From NCBI GenBank assembly GCA_910579545.1, contig CAJTVI010000004.1, positions 1 to 64,000 of the forward strand: 64,000 bases of DNA, given 5' to 3'. This DNA comes from an uncultured Oscillospiraceae bacterium (GTDB lineage Bacteria > Bacillota > Clostridia > Oscillospirales > Ruminococcaceae). The notes beneath the pieces were generated by a model, which ran no database searches, was not told where the DNA came from, and saw only the letters and a program-made list of their open reading frames with translations. A program made the position numbers and the translations under genes. Below are positions 15,721 to 22,751 of the stretch, one piece after another. Each line of letters begins with the position of its first letter. Position 1 is the stretch's first letter.

Positions 15721-16343
15721 GGCCGGCCGGATACCGCGCGGTCCAAAGCTGGTGCGCAAACCGGTTTACGCCGCAGCTTTTGCGGCAGGGCGGCCAGCTG
15801 GTTTTGTGCGGCCATGCCGTCTGCGACCTTGCGCCAACCGCCCGCATTACGCTCAAAAGCGACCTGGTGCTTGGCGCAAACCTGCGGCGGGGCAGCCGCG
15901 CGGAAAGCTTTTTGAAAATGCAGGAGCACTCGGCGCTGACCGTCAGCCAGCGGTTTCAGGTTTTTTATGGCGCCAGCCTGGAACTGTTTGCAAACGCAAG
16001 GCTGACCCTGGGCAGGGGCTATATCAACACCGGCGCGGCGATCGCCTGCGCAGACGCGATCACCCTGGGCGACGGCGTATTTGTTGCCCGGAACGCCTAT
16101 ATCACCGACAGCGACCACCACCGCCTTTTTGCCGAAACGGGCGAACAGTGCAATAAACCGGCGCCGGTCGTGATCGGCGACCATGTGCTGGTCGGGTTTG
16201 GCGCGGTGATTTTAAAGGGCGTTACGATCGGGGCGGGGGCGGTGATCGCGGCGGGCGCGGTGGTCACCCAGGACGTCCCGCCCGGCTGCCTGGCGGCGGG
16301 CGTGCCGGCCCGGGTGATACGGGAGGGGATCGTGTGGAAATAA
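15717..16343 (+). CDS. Hexapeptide-repeat acyltransferase (WbbJ/maltose acetyltransferase type)
   Basis: 208 aa left-handed beta-helix protein. The repeats run through the C-terminal half (GDGVFVARNAYITDSDHH, then VVIGDHVLVGFGAVILKGVTIGAGAVIAAGAVVT), with the catalytic-type His pair in SDHH and a closing loop VPARVIREG. Such enzymes use acetyl-CoA to O- or N-acetylate sugars. It overlaps the upstream glycosyltransferase by 4 bp and the next gene by 10 bp, so it belongs to the same operon and probably acetylates a residue of this glycan. Confidence 0.85.
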   Translation: MRPAGYRAVQSWCANRFTPQLLRQGGQLVLCGHAVCDLAPTARITLKSDLVLGANLRRGSRAESFLKMQEHSALTVSQRFQVFYGASLELFANARLTLGRGYINTGAAIACADAITLGDGVFVARNAYITDSDHHRLFAETGEQCNKPAPVVIGDHVLVGFGAVILKGVTIGAGAVIAAGAVVTQDVPPGCLAAGVPARVIREGIVWK

Positions 16344-17407
16344 ATACCATCCAGGCGCTGCCCCAAAAGGACTGTACCGGCTGTGCGGCCTGTGCCAACC
16401 GGTGCCCGGCGGACTGCATCTCGATGCGCAGCGATGCGCAGGGCTTCCTTTATCCGGTAATCGATGCGCACAGGTGTGTAAAATGCGGGCTGTGCAGGGC
16501 GGCGTGCCCGGTGCTGTCCACCCCGCCCGCGGGGCAAAAGGATGGCCTGCCGGCCTGCTACGCGGCATGGTCCAGGGATGAAAACATCCGTTTTCAAAGC
16601 ACATCGGGGGGCGTTTTTACCCACCTGGCCGGGGCGGTTCTGGCCCAGGGCGGCGCGGTGGCGGGGGCAAGGTACCGGGCCGATCATCTGGTGGAGCACG
16701 CGCTGATCTTCAGCGAAGCGGAGCTGGCCCCGCTTCGTCAGTCCAAATATGTACAGAGCGAAACCGGCCTGGTATACCGCGAGATCCAGCGGCAGCTGAA
16801 CCGGGGCAGGCCGGTGCTGTTCGCGGGAACCCCCTGCCAGTGCGCCGGGCTGAAGGCGTTTTTGGGCAGGGACTGCGAAAACCTGTATTTGTGCGATTTT
16901 ATCTGCCGGGGCGTTAACGCGCCCAACGTATACCTGGCCTACCTGCGGGAACTGGAACAGCGATACGGCTCGCCGGTAAAGCAGGTCTGGTTTAAAAACA
17001 AAACCTATGGCTGGAACCATTTTTGCACCAAGATCCTGTTTGAGGATGGGCAGGAATATCTGGCCGACCGGGAAACCGACCCCTTTATGCTGGGATATAT
17101 CAAAACCAGGCTGAGCTGCTATATGCGGCCAAGCTGCTACGATTGCCATTTTAAGGGGATCAGCCGGCCGGTAGATATTACATTGGGGGATTTTTGGGGG
17201 GTGGAGGAGCAGCTGCCGGAGATAAACACCCAAAACGGGGTTTCATTGGTATTGATACAATCCCCAAAAGGACAGCAGCTATTTAGCTTGGCATCCCCAA
17301 AAACAGATGCATATCAGGCCGACATTTGCAAAGCGATAGAACACAATAAATGCGCCACAAAGTCAGCACAAAACGGATCCATGATCTACGAAAGAAGGTC
17401 ACAATAA
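16334..17407 (+). CDS. F420 hydrogenase beta subunit-like ferredoxin protein of polysaccharide loci
   Basis: 357 aa. Two 4Fe-4S clusters are shown by CTGCAACANRCP and CVKCGLCRAACP near the N-terminus. They are followed by the FrhB/FdhB C-terminal domain (GTPCQCAGLKAFLGRDCENLY and further cysteines, SCYDCHF). Stand-alone members often lie next to polysaccharide pyruvyl transferases, as here (21069), but their reaction is not established. The start is a GTG inside the end of the previous gene. Base composition changes within the gene: GC-rich to about 17190, then AT-rich for the last 200 bases. It is one edge of an imported patch. Confidence 0.82.
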   Translation: MEINTIQALPQKDCTGCAACANRCPADCISMRSDAQGFLYPVIDAHRCVKCGLCRAACPVLSTPPAGQKDGLPACYAAWSRDENIRFQSTSGGVFTHLAGAVLAQGGAVAGARYRADHLVEHALIFSEAELAPLRQSKYVQSETGLVYREIQRQLNRGRPVLFAGTPCQCAGLKAFLGRDCENLYLCDFICRGVNAPNVYLAYLRELEQRYGSPVKQVWFKNKTYGWNHFCTKILFEDGQEYLADRETDPFMLGYIKTRLSCYMRPSCYDCHFKGISRPVDITLGDFWGVEEQLPEINTQNGVSLVLIQSPKGQQLFSLASPKTDAYQADICKAIEHNKCATKSAQNGSMIYERRSQ

Positions 17408-17409
17408 GC

Positions 17410-18423
17410 ATGGCAGAAAAAAGTGCATTTTATGAGAGCCAAAGGCAGGAACTGCATCAAATACTTCCGCTTGATTCCCCTTTGTCTGCAAATGTTGAAG
17501 TATCCTCACTTTGTAATATTCGCTGCAAATATTGCCGCCACTCACTTGGCCCGTCTGAAGTAAAAAAGATACAAAGCCTGCACAATATGGATTTATCCTT
17601 ATTTACAAGTATTGTCAAGCAGTTTGAGGAATTTCCTCACAAGATAAAAAAACTTGTAATTAACGGCGTCGGGGAGCCGCTATGCAATCCGGATTTTCCT
17701 AAGATGCTCGCTATTGCAAAACAGTCGAAAGCAATTGAGAAGGTGGAGTTTTTTACAAATGCCACGCTGCTTACGCCAGAACTCTCGCAGGAAATTATAC
17801 AGACGGGTGTTGATCGAATAAAAATATCCCTGCAAGGGCTAAGCTCGGAAAAGTATCGTGAGATTTGCGGCGTTGATATTGACTATATCTCATTATATAA
17901 GAACATTCAATATCTTGCGTCTATTAGACAAAAGACAGAACTGTTTATTAAAATTATCGACATTGGCTTGGAGGATAATTTTCAGCTTTTTTTGAGCGAA
18001 TACTTTTTTGCAGACAAGTTGTTCATGGAATATGTACAGCCTTGGTTTGCTGAGATAAATTATGAAAAGCTCATACAGCCTGTAAAATCAAAAACAAAAA
18101 CGCGTACAAACAAATATGGCAAAGATGTAAACATACCCAAGGTCTGCCCCATTCCATTTTATCGCTTATATATAAATGCAGATGGAGATGTATATTATTG
18201 CTATTCAATCAGACGTCCTGCACCGGTTTTCAATTGCAGGGAAAGGTCTATCATGGAAATATGGAAGAGCGAGCAAAGAAGAGATTTTTTGCGTTCAATG
18301 CTGCGGAAAGAACGCAAATCAAATGAAGTGTGTTGTAACTGCACCATGATGTGTGATGCGGCATTTAGCGAAAAGGACAACCTGGACTTATACACTAACA
18401 ACCTATTAAAACGCTTTTGTTGA
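17410..18423 (+). CDS. Radical SAM/SPASM-type protein 1
   Basis: 337 aa. CNIRCKYC is the CxxxCxxC motif for the SAM-binding 4Fe-4S cluster. INGVGEPL follows as the glycine-rich SAM site, and a C-terminal SPASM-like region has further cysteines (VCPIPFYRLYINADGDVYYC, CCNCTMMC) for extra clusters. Substrate is unknown; homologues in glycan loci may modify a sugar or a peptide. It is clearly related to the next gene, so the two arose by duplication. AT-rich coding differs from the flanking genes. It begins 2 nt after the previous stop, inside the same operon. The start is the ATG after the overlap; the ribosome binding site (AGAAGG) is weak and distant. Confidence 0.85.
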   Translation: MAEKSAFYESQRQELHQILPLDSPLSANVEVSSLCNIRCKYCRHSLGPSEVKKIQSLHNMDLSLFTSIVKQFEEFPHKIKKLVINGVGEPLCNPDFPKMLAIAKQSKAIEKVEFFTNATLLTPELSQEIIQTGVDRIKISLQGLSSEKYREICGVDIDYISLYKNIQYLASIRQKTELFIKIIDIGLEDNFQLFLSEYFFADKLFMEYVQPWFAEINYEKLIQPVKSKTKTRTNKYGKDVNIPKVCPIPFYRLYINADGDVYYCYSIRRPAPVFNCRERSIMEIWKSEQRRDFLRSMLRKERKSNEVCCNCTMMCDAAFSEKDNLDLYTNNLLKRFC

Positions 18424-18435
18424 GGGAGAGCCTTT

Positions 18436-19491
18436 ATGAACGATCAAAAAAGGTTTGAGAATTTGTATGCACACAACAGGCACCAACTGCATGCGGTGGT
18501 TCCACTGAATACGCCTTATTCAGTGAACATCGAACCATCTTCACGATGCAATATAAAATGTATATACTGTGTCCATTCACTAACTTCCACGGAATTAAAA
18601 AATCAAGGCTACTCTGACAATTATCTCGGTGCGAATATGAATCCGGAGACTTTTCAATTGTTGCTGGATCAGCTTTGTGAGTTCCCGGATAAAATCAGGA
18701 GCATCACATTTGGCGGCGTTGGAGAGCCGCTGATGCACCCCAAACTGGCAGAAATGGTTAGAAAAATAAAAGAGAACAATATAACGGACAGAATCAACTT
18801 GATTACAAATGGATTATTGCTTTCAAAGAGAAGGTCTGCAGAATTGGTTGAGGCAGGGCTGTCAAGCATCAAAATATCTCTGCAGGGAATTGATGCGCAA
18901 GCATATTATGAAACATGTGGCGCTAGAATTGATTTTGACAGCTTTTTAGACAATCTCGGCTTTCTGTTCCAAAACAAAAAACAATGTTTAATAGGAATTA
19001 AGGTTCCTGATATTTCCCTGTACAGAGGAGCTGCTGCGGAGGAGTATCTGCAGAGAAAAGAGCGGTTCAGGGAACTGTTCGAAAACAAGTGCGACCGACT
19101 CGGAATTGAACACATTGTACCATGTTTTGCAAATGTAGATTACAGCAGGATCGAGGGGATGAGCGGGCATGTCAGTCGATACGATATACCTGAAAGAAAG
19201 GTTAAAGTGTGTTCCCAGCCATTTTATCGTCTGAACATTATGCAAAACGGTTCGGTTACCCTTTGCACAATGCTTGGTTTGCACGAAGAATGGATGAATA
19301 TCCATCAGACTTCTCTTGTGTCAATTTGGAACAGTCCTTCGAGAAAGCAAAAACTCATTAAAAATTTGAGGAATGTATATGACGAGGAACTATCCCTATG
19401 CAAAAACTGCAATGTAAAATTTGATTTTGCATATGAAGAGGATATGCTCGACCCATATGCGGAAGAAATTATACGGCGGCTTGAGGGGTAA
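18436..19491 (+). CDS. Radical SAM/SPASM-type protein 2
   Basis: 351 aa paralogue of the preceding gene. It has CNIKCIYC for the SAM cluster, FGGVGEPLMHP for SAM binding, and SPASM-like cysteines (VCSQPFYRLNIMQNGSVTLC, CKNCNVKFD). Compared with protein 1 it has an insertion after the cluster motif (about residues 58-72). It follows protein 1 by 12 nt with a GGGAGAG ribosome binding site. The tandem could form a heterodimer or carry out two successive steps. Reaction and substrate are unknown. It lies entirely within the AT-rich patch. Confidence 0.85.
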   Translation: MNDQKRFENLYAHNRHQLHAVVPLNTPYSVNIEPSSRCNIKCIYCVHSLTSTELKNQGYSDNYLGANMNPETFQLLLDQLCEFPDKIRSITFGGVGEPLMHPKLAEMVRKIKENNITDRINLITNGLLLSKRRSAELVEAGLSSIKISLQGIDAQAYYETCGARIDFDSFLDNLGFLFQNKKQCLIGIKVPDISLYRGAAAEEYLQRKERFRELFENKCDRLGIEHIVPCFANVDYSRIEGMSGHVSRYDIPERKVKVCSQPFYRLNIMQNGSVTLCTMLGLHEEWMNIHQTSLVSIWNSPSRKQKLIKNLRNVYDEELSLCKNCNVKFDFAYEEDMLDPYAEEIIRRLEG

Positions 19492-19512
19492 GTGTATCTG
19501 AGAGGAATCAAG

Positions 19513-21072
19513 ATGAAGAATGTTAAGATAACAATATTTACTCGTGTTTATAATACAAAAGAGTATTTGAGACAATGCGTATCCAGTGTGTTAACACAAA
19601 GCTTCTCTGATTTTGAGTATGTCATAGTTGATAATGGAAGTACAGATGGCAGCAGTGACCTGTTGGAAGATTTTGCAGCTTCAGATAAACGGATTCAATT
19701 GATACGAAAAAAAGAAAACCGCATCGGCCCTTGGGCGTTGGAAATGACTATTGATTTGGCAAAGGGCCAGTATTTTACGGTGCTTGATTCCGACGACTGG
19801 TGGGAACCAAATTACCTGGAACGGTTGATTGGGTTTTTGGAGGACAATCATTTGGATCTGGCCGTAACAGGAACCTGCCAATACTTTGAAAAGACACAAA
19901 CAAGCCAGGTGATGCGAAAACTGCAGTGCCCGATCATCTTATCGCAACAAGAGTTTGCGCAAAACTATCCATATCTCTGGACATTCCCCAGTACGGTTTG
20001 GGGTTCTATTATAAAAACAAAACTAATTTATAATGCAGATGTAACAGATGTTCTCTCTGCAAATCACTTCTATGGCGGAGATACCATGATCATGCTCCAA
20101 TACATCAAGCAATGTTCCCGCATTGGCATTGACGATTCCGCCCTCTACCACTACCGCATCCATCCCAAAAGCATCAGTTACCAGTATAATCCCCGCCGGT
20201 TTGACGCAAACGTTGCCTACTACGAGCAGATCAAGGATTTTTTGGAATTGCATCATACCCTTGATGATTTTAAACAGGGATGGCTCCAGCAGGTGCATCT
20301 CAAGTCGATGGATGACACCCTGCGGGTGTTGGCGGACGCGAAGCTTTCAGAGGACGAGCGGATCGCCGAATGCGCCCGGATCGCCGCGCACCCGCTTACG
20401 CCCTTTGTGCTGACCAACGACTGCCCCGAGCGGGCGGACTGGTATATCCTGATGTGGCAGATCGTGCTTCGGGCCATGGACAGCGGCGCACTTTCGGGCA
20501 GCGAGAGCCTGCGCCGGACGCTGGAGCGCTTAGCGCCGCACTGCTGGCGCGGCATTGGGCCGGAAAACTGCGGCCTGTTTGCGAAAGAACCGTCCCTTTT
20601 GGAGGCCCTGGTCCAGGACGACGCGGCCCGGATGGCCGGGATCGTGATGGAATGGATCGCGCATAAGCGGTACGTTAAGCAGTACGACCTGGGCGGGCTT
20701 GTGTGCGGGCTGCTGCCGGCCGGCTCGCCGCTGCGGGGCATTGCGGACGCCCGCTTTTACATGAAATACGCGCCGGCCTGCAGGCTGATTTTGCAGGGGG
20801 AGCGGCTGGCCGCGCTGGACTGGATGACCAGCCTGCTGCTGGAACACGAAAAGCTGTATGACGGCGGGCGGTTTTTGGAGGTGTACCTGACCCTGGCCGC
20901 GCTGGAAGAGCAGACGCCGGCGTTTTTGTTTGGCAAGCTTCGGCAGGCAAGGCTGCTGCTGGAGCAGGGCCAGCGGGAGAAAAGCCGGGCGGTGGCGGAT
21001 GAACTGGCCGGGATGGGGCTGGAGAACGAGGAGATGGACGCTTTGCTGCGCGATCTGGAGGCCGGGGTATGA
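19513..21072 (+). CDS. Glycosyltransferase family 2, mosaic gene (AT-rich 5' part, GC-rich 3' part)
   Basis: 519 aa. The GT-A domain (about 1-230) starts VKITIFTRVYNTKEYLRQCV, with VIVDNGSTDGSSD and the metal site VLDSDDWW. The C-terminal 280 residues are helical and reminiscent of the tail of the 11740 glycosyltransferase. The first 600 bases are AT-rich like the radical SAM genes; from about 20110 the gene is GC-rich with no break in frame, so the catalytic domain seems to have been replaced by recombination. The ATG with AGAGGAA 6 nt upstream is preferred over an upstream GTG. It overlaps the next gene by 4 bp. Confidence 0.85.
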   Translation: MKNVKITIFTRVYNTKEYLRQCVSSVLTQSFSDFEYVIVDNGSTDGSSDLLEDFAASDKRIQLIRKKENRIGPWALEMTIDLAKGQYFTVLDSDDWWEPNYLERLIGFLEDNHLDLAVTGTCQYFEKTQTSQVMRKLQCPIILSQQEFAQNYPYLWTFPSTVWGSIIKTKLIYNADVTDVLSANHFYGGDTMIMLQYIKQCSRIGIDDSALYHYRIHPKSISYQYNPRRFDANVAYYEQIKDFLELHHTLDDFKQGWLQQVHLKSMDDTLRVLADAKLSEDERIAECARIAAHPLTPFVLTNDCPERADWYILMWQIVLRAMDSGALSGSESLRRTLERLAPHCWRGIGPENCGLFAKEPSLLEALVQDDAARMAGIVMEWIAHKRYVKQYDLGGLVCGLLPAGSPLRGIADARFYMKYAPACRLILQGERLAALDWMTSLLLEHEKLYDGGRFLEVYLTLAALEEQTPAFLFGKLRQARLLLEQGQREKSRAVADELAGMGLENEEMDALLRDLEAGV

Positions 21073-22160
21073 ACAAGCTGCTGCTTTACGGCCACGGCGG
21101 GGCCTACAACCATGGGGCGGAGGCGATTTTGCGGGGCAGCCTGCCGCTGCTGCGCAAGGCGGGGGTGCCCATCCTGCTCTCGACCCATTTCCCCGGGCAG
21201 GACCGGGAGTTTGGGCTGGACGCGCTGGTGGACCGGCTGATCCCGGCCGACCTGAGCCTTGTGCCGGCCGAAAGGGCGGCGGCAGGCTTTGCGCAAAAGG
21301 AGCGGGCCGCCGCCCGGATCTACCGGGAGGCGCTGGCCGAGATCGACAGCGAAACGGTTTGCATCGGCATTGGCGGCGACAACTACTGCTACCCCAACTG
21401 GCACCGCCAGAGCGTATTCCACCACACCGCAAAGGAGCGGGGCGGCAAGAGCGTTTTGTGGGGGTGCTCGATCCAGCCGGAACTGATCTGCGGCCGGATG
21501 GAGGAGGTTTTGCGGGCGCACGACCGCATCTACGCGAGGGAATCCCTGACCGCGGACGCGCTGCGGGCGCATGGGGCGGGGCCGGTGGTCCTGCGGCCGG
21601 ACCCGGCGTTCTCGCTGCGGCCGGAGCCGGCGGCGCTGCCGGAGGGCTTTGCGGGCCGGGCGGCGGCGGTGAACCTGAGCCCGCTGATGCTGCGGCGGTC
21701 GGGCCGGCTGCTGGAGCATTTTGCCGAGGCGGCCCGTTTTTTGCTGGGCAAGGTGGACACGCTGGTGCTGCTGCCCCATGTGCTGATGCCGACCGACAAC
21801 GACCAGGAGGCGCTGGACGCGCTGCGGGCCTGCCTTTCGCCGGCCGAGCGGGCCCGCACCTGCACGGTTCCCCGGCAATGGAACGCGGCGCAGCGCAAGT
21901 ATCTTGTTTCCCGCTGCGAACTGCTGGTCTGCTGCCGCACTCACGCCTCGATCGCGGGCTATTCCTGCGGGGTGCCCACCTTAGTGGCGGGCTACTCGGT
22001 GAAATCGCAGGGGATCGGGAAAGACCTGGGCATGGAGCAATGGGTGCTGCCGCTGGAAGAGAGCGAACGGCTGCCGGCCCTTACCGCCGCGCTGTGGGAG
22101 CGCCGGGGGCAGGTGCGCGCGGCGCTGCAGGGCCGCTTTGCCGGCGGGGCGGAAGAGTAA
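21069..22160 (+). CDS. Polysaccharide pyruvyl transferase family protein
   Basis: 363 aa with the GT-B-like fold of the CsaB/WcaK family: LLYGHGGAYNHGAEAILRGS at the N-terminus, IGIGGDNYC, YARESLTADALRAHG, and the C-terminal VCCRTHASIAGYSCGVPTLV containing the characteristic Arg-His pair. These enzymes add a pyruvate ketal from phosphoenolpyruvate to a sugar, giving a negative charge to the polymer. It is the last gene of the operon, overlapping the previous one by 4 bp and followed by a terminator. Its pairing with the ferredoxin-like gene at 16334 is common in surface polysaccharide loci. Confidence 0.85.
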   Translation: MNKLLLYGHGGAYNHGAEAILRGSLPLLRKAGVPILLSTHFPGQDREFGLDALVDRLIPADLSLVPAERAAAGFAQKERAAARIYREALAEIDSETVCIGIGGDNYCYPNWHRQSVFHHTAKERGGKSVLWGCSIQPELICGRMEEVLRAHDRIYARESLTADALRAHGAGPVVLRPDPAFSLRPEPAALPEGFAGRAAAVNLSPLMLRRSGRLLEHFAEAARFLLGKVDTLVLLPHVLMPTDNDQEALDALRACLSPAERARTCTVPRQWNAAQRKYLVSRCELLVCCRTHASIAGYSCGVPTLVAGYSVKSQGIGKDLGMEQWVLPLEESERLPALTAALWERRGQVRAALQGRFAGGAEE

Positions 22161-22190
22161 AACGACCGCAGGGCAAAAATTATACGCAAA

Positions 22191-22238
22191 AAAGGGAGCC
22201 GGCAGTGTTTTACAGCTGCCGGCTCCCTTTTATTTTTG
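22191..22238. terminator. Bidirectional terminator between the glycan operon and fliS
   Basis: The stem AAAAGGGAGCCGGCAG and its complement, with a 10-nt loop, is followed by TTTTATTTTT on the plus strand and TTTTTT on the minus strand. It serves the convergent glycan operon and the fliD-fliS operon. Confidence 0.9.
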
Positions 22239-22257
22239 ATTTTCCCATAATGGGGGC

Positions 22258-22277
22258 CTGGGGGGCGGGCCCCCCAG
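22258..22277. repeat. REP-like palindrome
   Basis: CTGGGGGGCG is followed by GGCCCCCCAG, then AGATCGGC. It is related to the palindromes at 807, 1041, 39204 and 46343. Confidence 0.5.
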
Positions 22278-22300
22278 ATCGGCTAATTTCCCGCGCGGCG

Positions 22301-22687
22301 TTACTTCTCCGCCTGGCCGCTGGAGACCTGTTTGTCGGCCTGGGCAAAGGCGTCGCGCAGTTCCTCGATCATGGGCAGGATCTCCTCCAGATGCACCGCG
22401 TCCTTGTAGGTATTGGCAAGGGTGATCTTATGCATAAAGAAGTCGTACAGCTGCTCTAAGTTTTTGGAGATCTCGTACTGCATCTCCAGCGTTTTGTTGA
22501 GATGGCTGATGATGCGGGTGGCCTTTTGCATACTGGCGTTGGCCTGCCCATACTCCTTTTGGGCAAGCGAATCTTTTGCGTAATGCAGCTGCTTGATGGT
22601 TTCGTCAAACAGCTTGAGCAGCAATTCGCCCGGGGTCATGGTCATGATGGACTGCTGCTGGTATCTCTGGTACGGATTTGCCGGCAT
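22301..22687 (-). CDS. fliS: Flagellin-specific chaperone FliS
   Basis: 128 aa, normal length. It starts PYQRYQQQSIMTMTPGELLLKLFDE, the typical FliS N-terminus, and is all alpha-helical. FliS binds the C-terminal D0 region of flagellin in the cytoplasm and keeps it unfolded until export. It lies 64 nt downstream of fliD on the same strand, the usual fliD-fliS order. In Bacillus, FliS also helps FliW bind flagellin, which would connect it to the csrA/fliW switch at 27486-28138. Confidence 0.95.
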   Translation of the reverse strand: MPANPYQRYQQQSIMTMTPGELLLKLFDETIKQLHYAKDSLAQKEYGQANASMQKATRIISHLNKTLEMQYEISKNLEQLYDFFMHKITLANTYKDAVHLEEILPMIEELRDAFAQADKQVSSGQAEK

Positions 22688-22751
22688 GGGCTTGCTCCTT
22701 TACATCTCGCGCCAAAAGGCGTATTGTCCCGGCAGGGCCGCCGGGCGGTTC

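Larger units (their letters stand above)
17190..20115 (+). other. AT-rich imported patch inside the GC-rich glycan operon
   Basis: Codon use changes abruptly to A/T-ending codons at about 17190 and back at about 20110. The patch holds the last 70 codons of the ferredoxin-like gene, two complete radical SAM genes and the first 200 codons of a glycosyltransferase. Both edges lie inside reading frames that remain intact. This pattern fits replacement by homologous recombination with DNA from a lower-GC relative, not insertion of a mobile element. No integrase, insertion sequence or target duplication is seen at the edges. Confidence 0.8.

Noticed and set aside
17190..20115. A transposon or genomic island insertion
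   Set aside because: Both composition boundaries lie within intact genes and there are no insertion-sequence ends or target duplications, which fits replacement rather than insertion.
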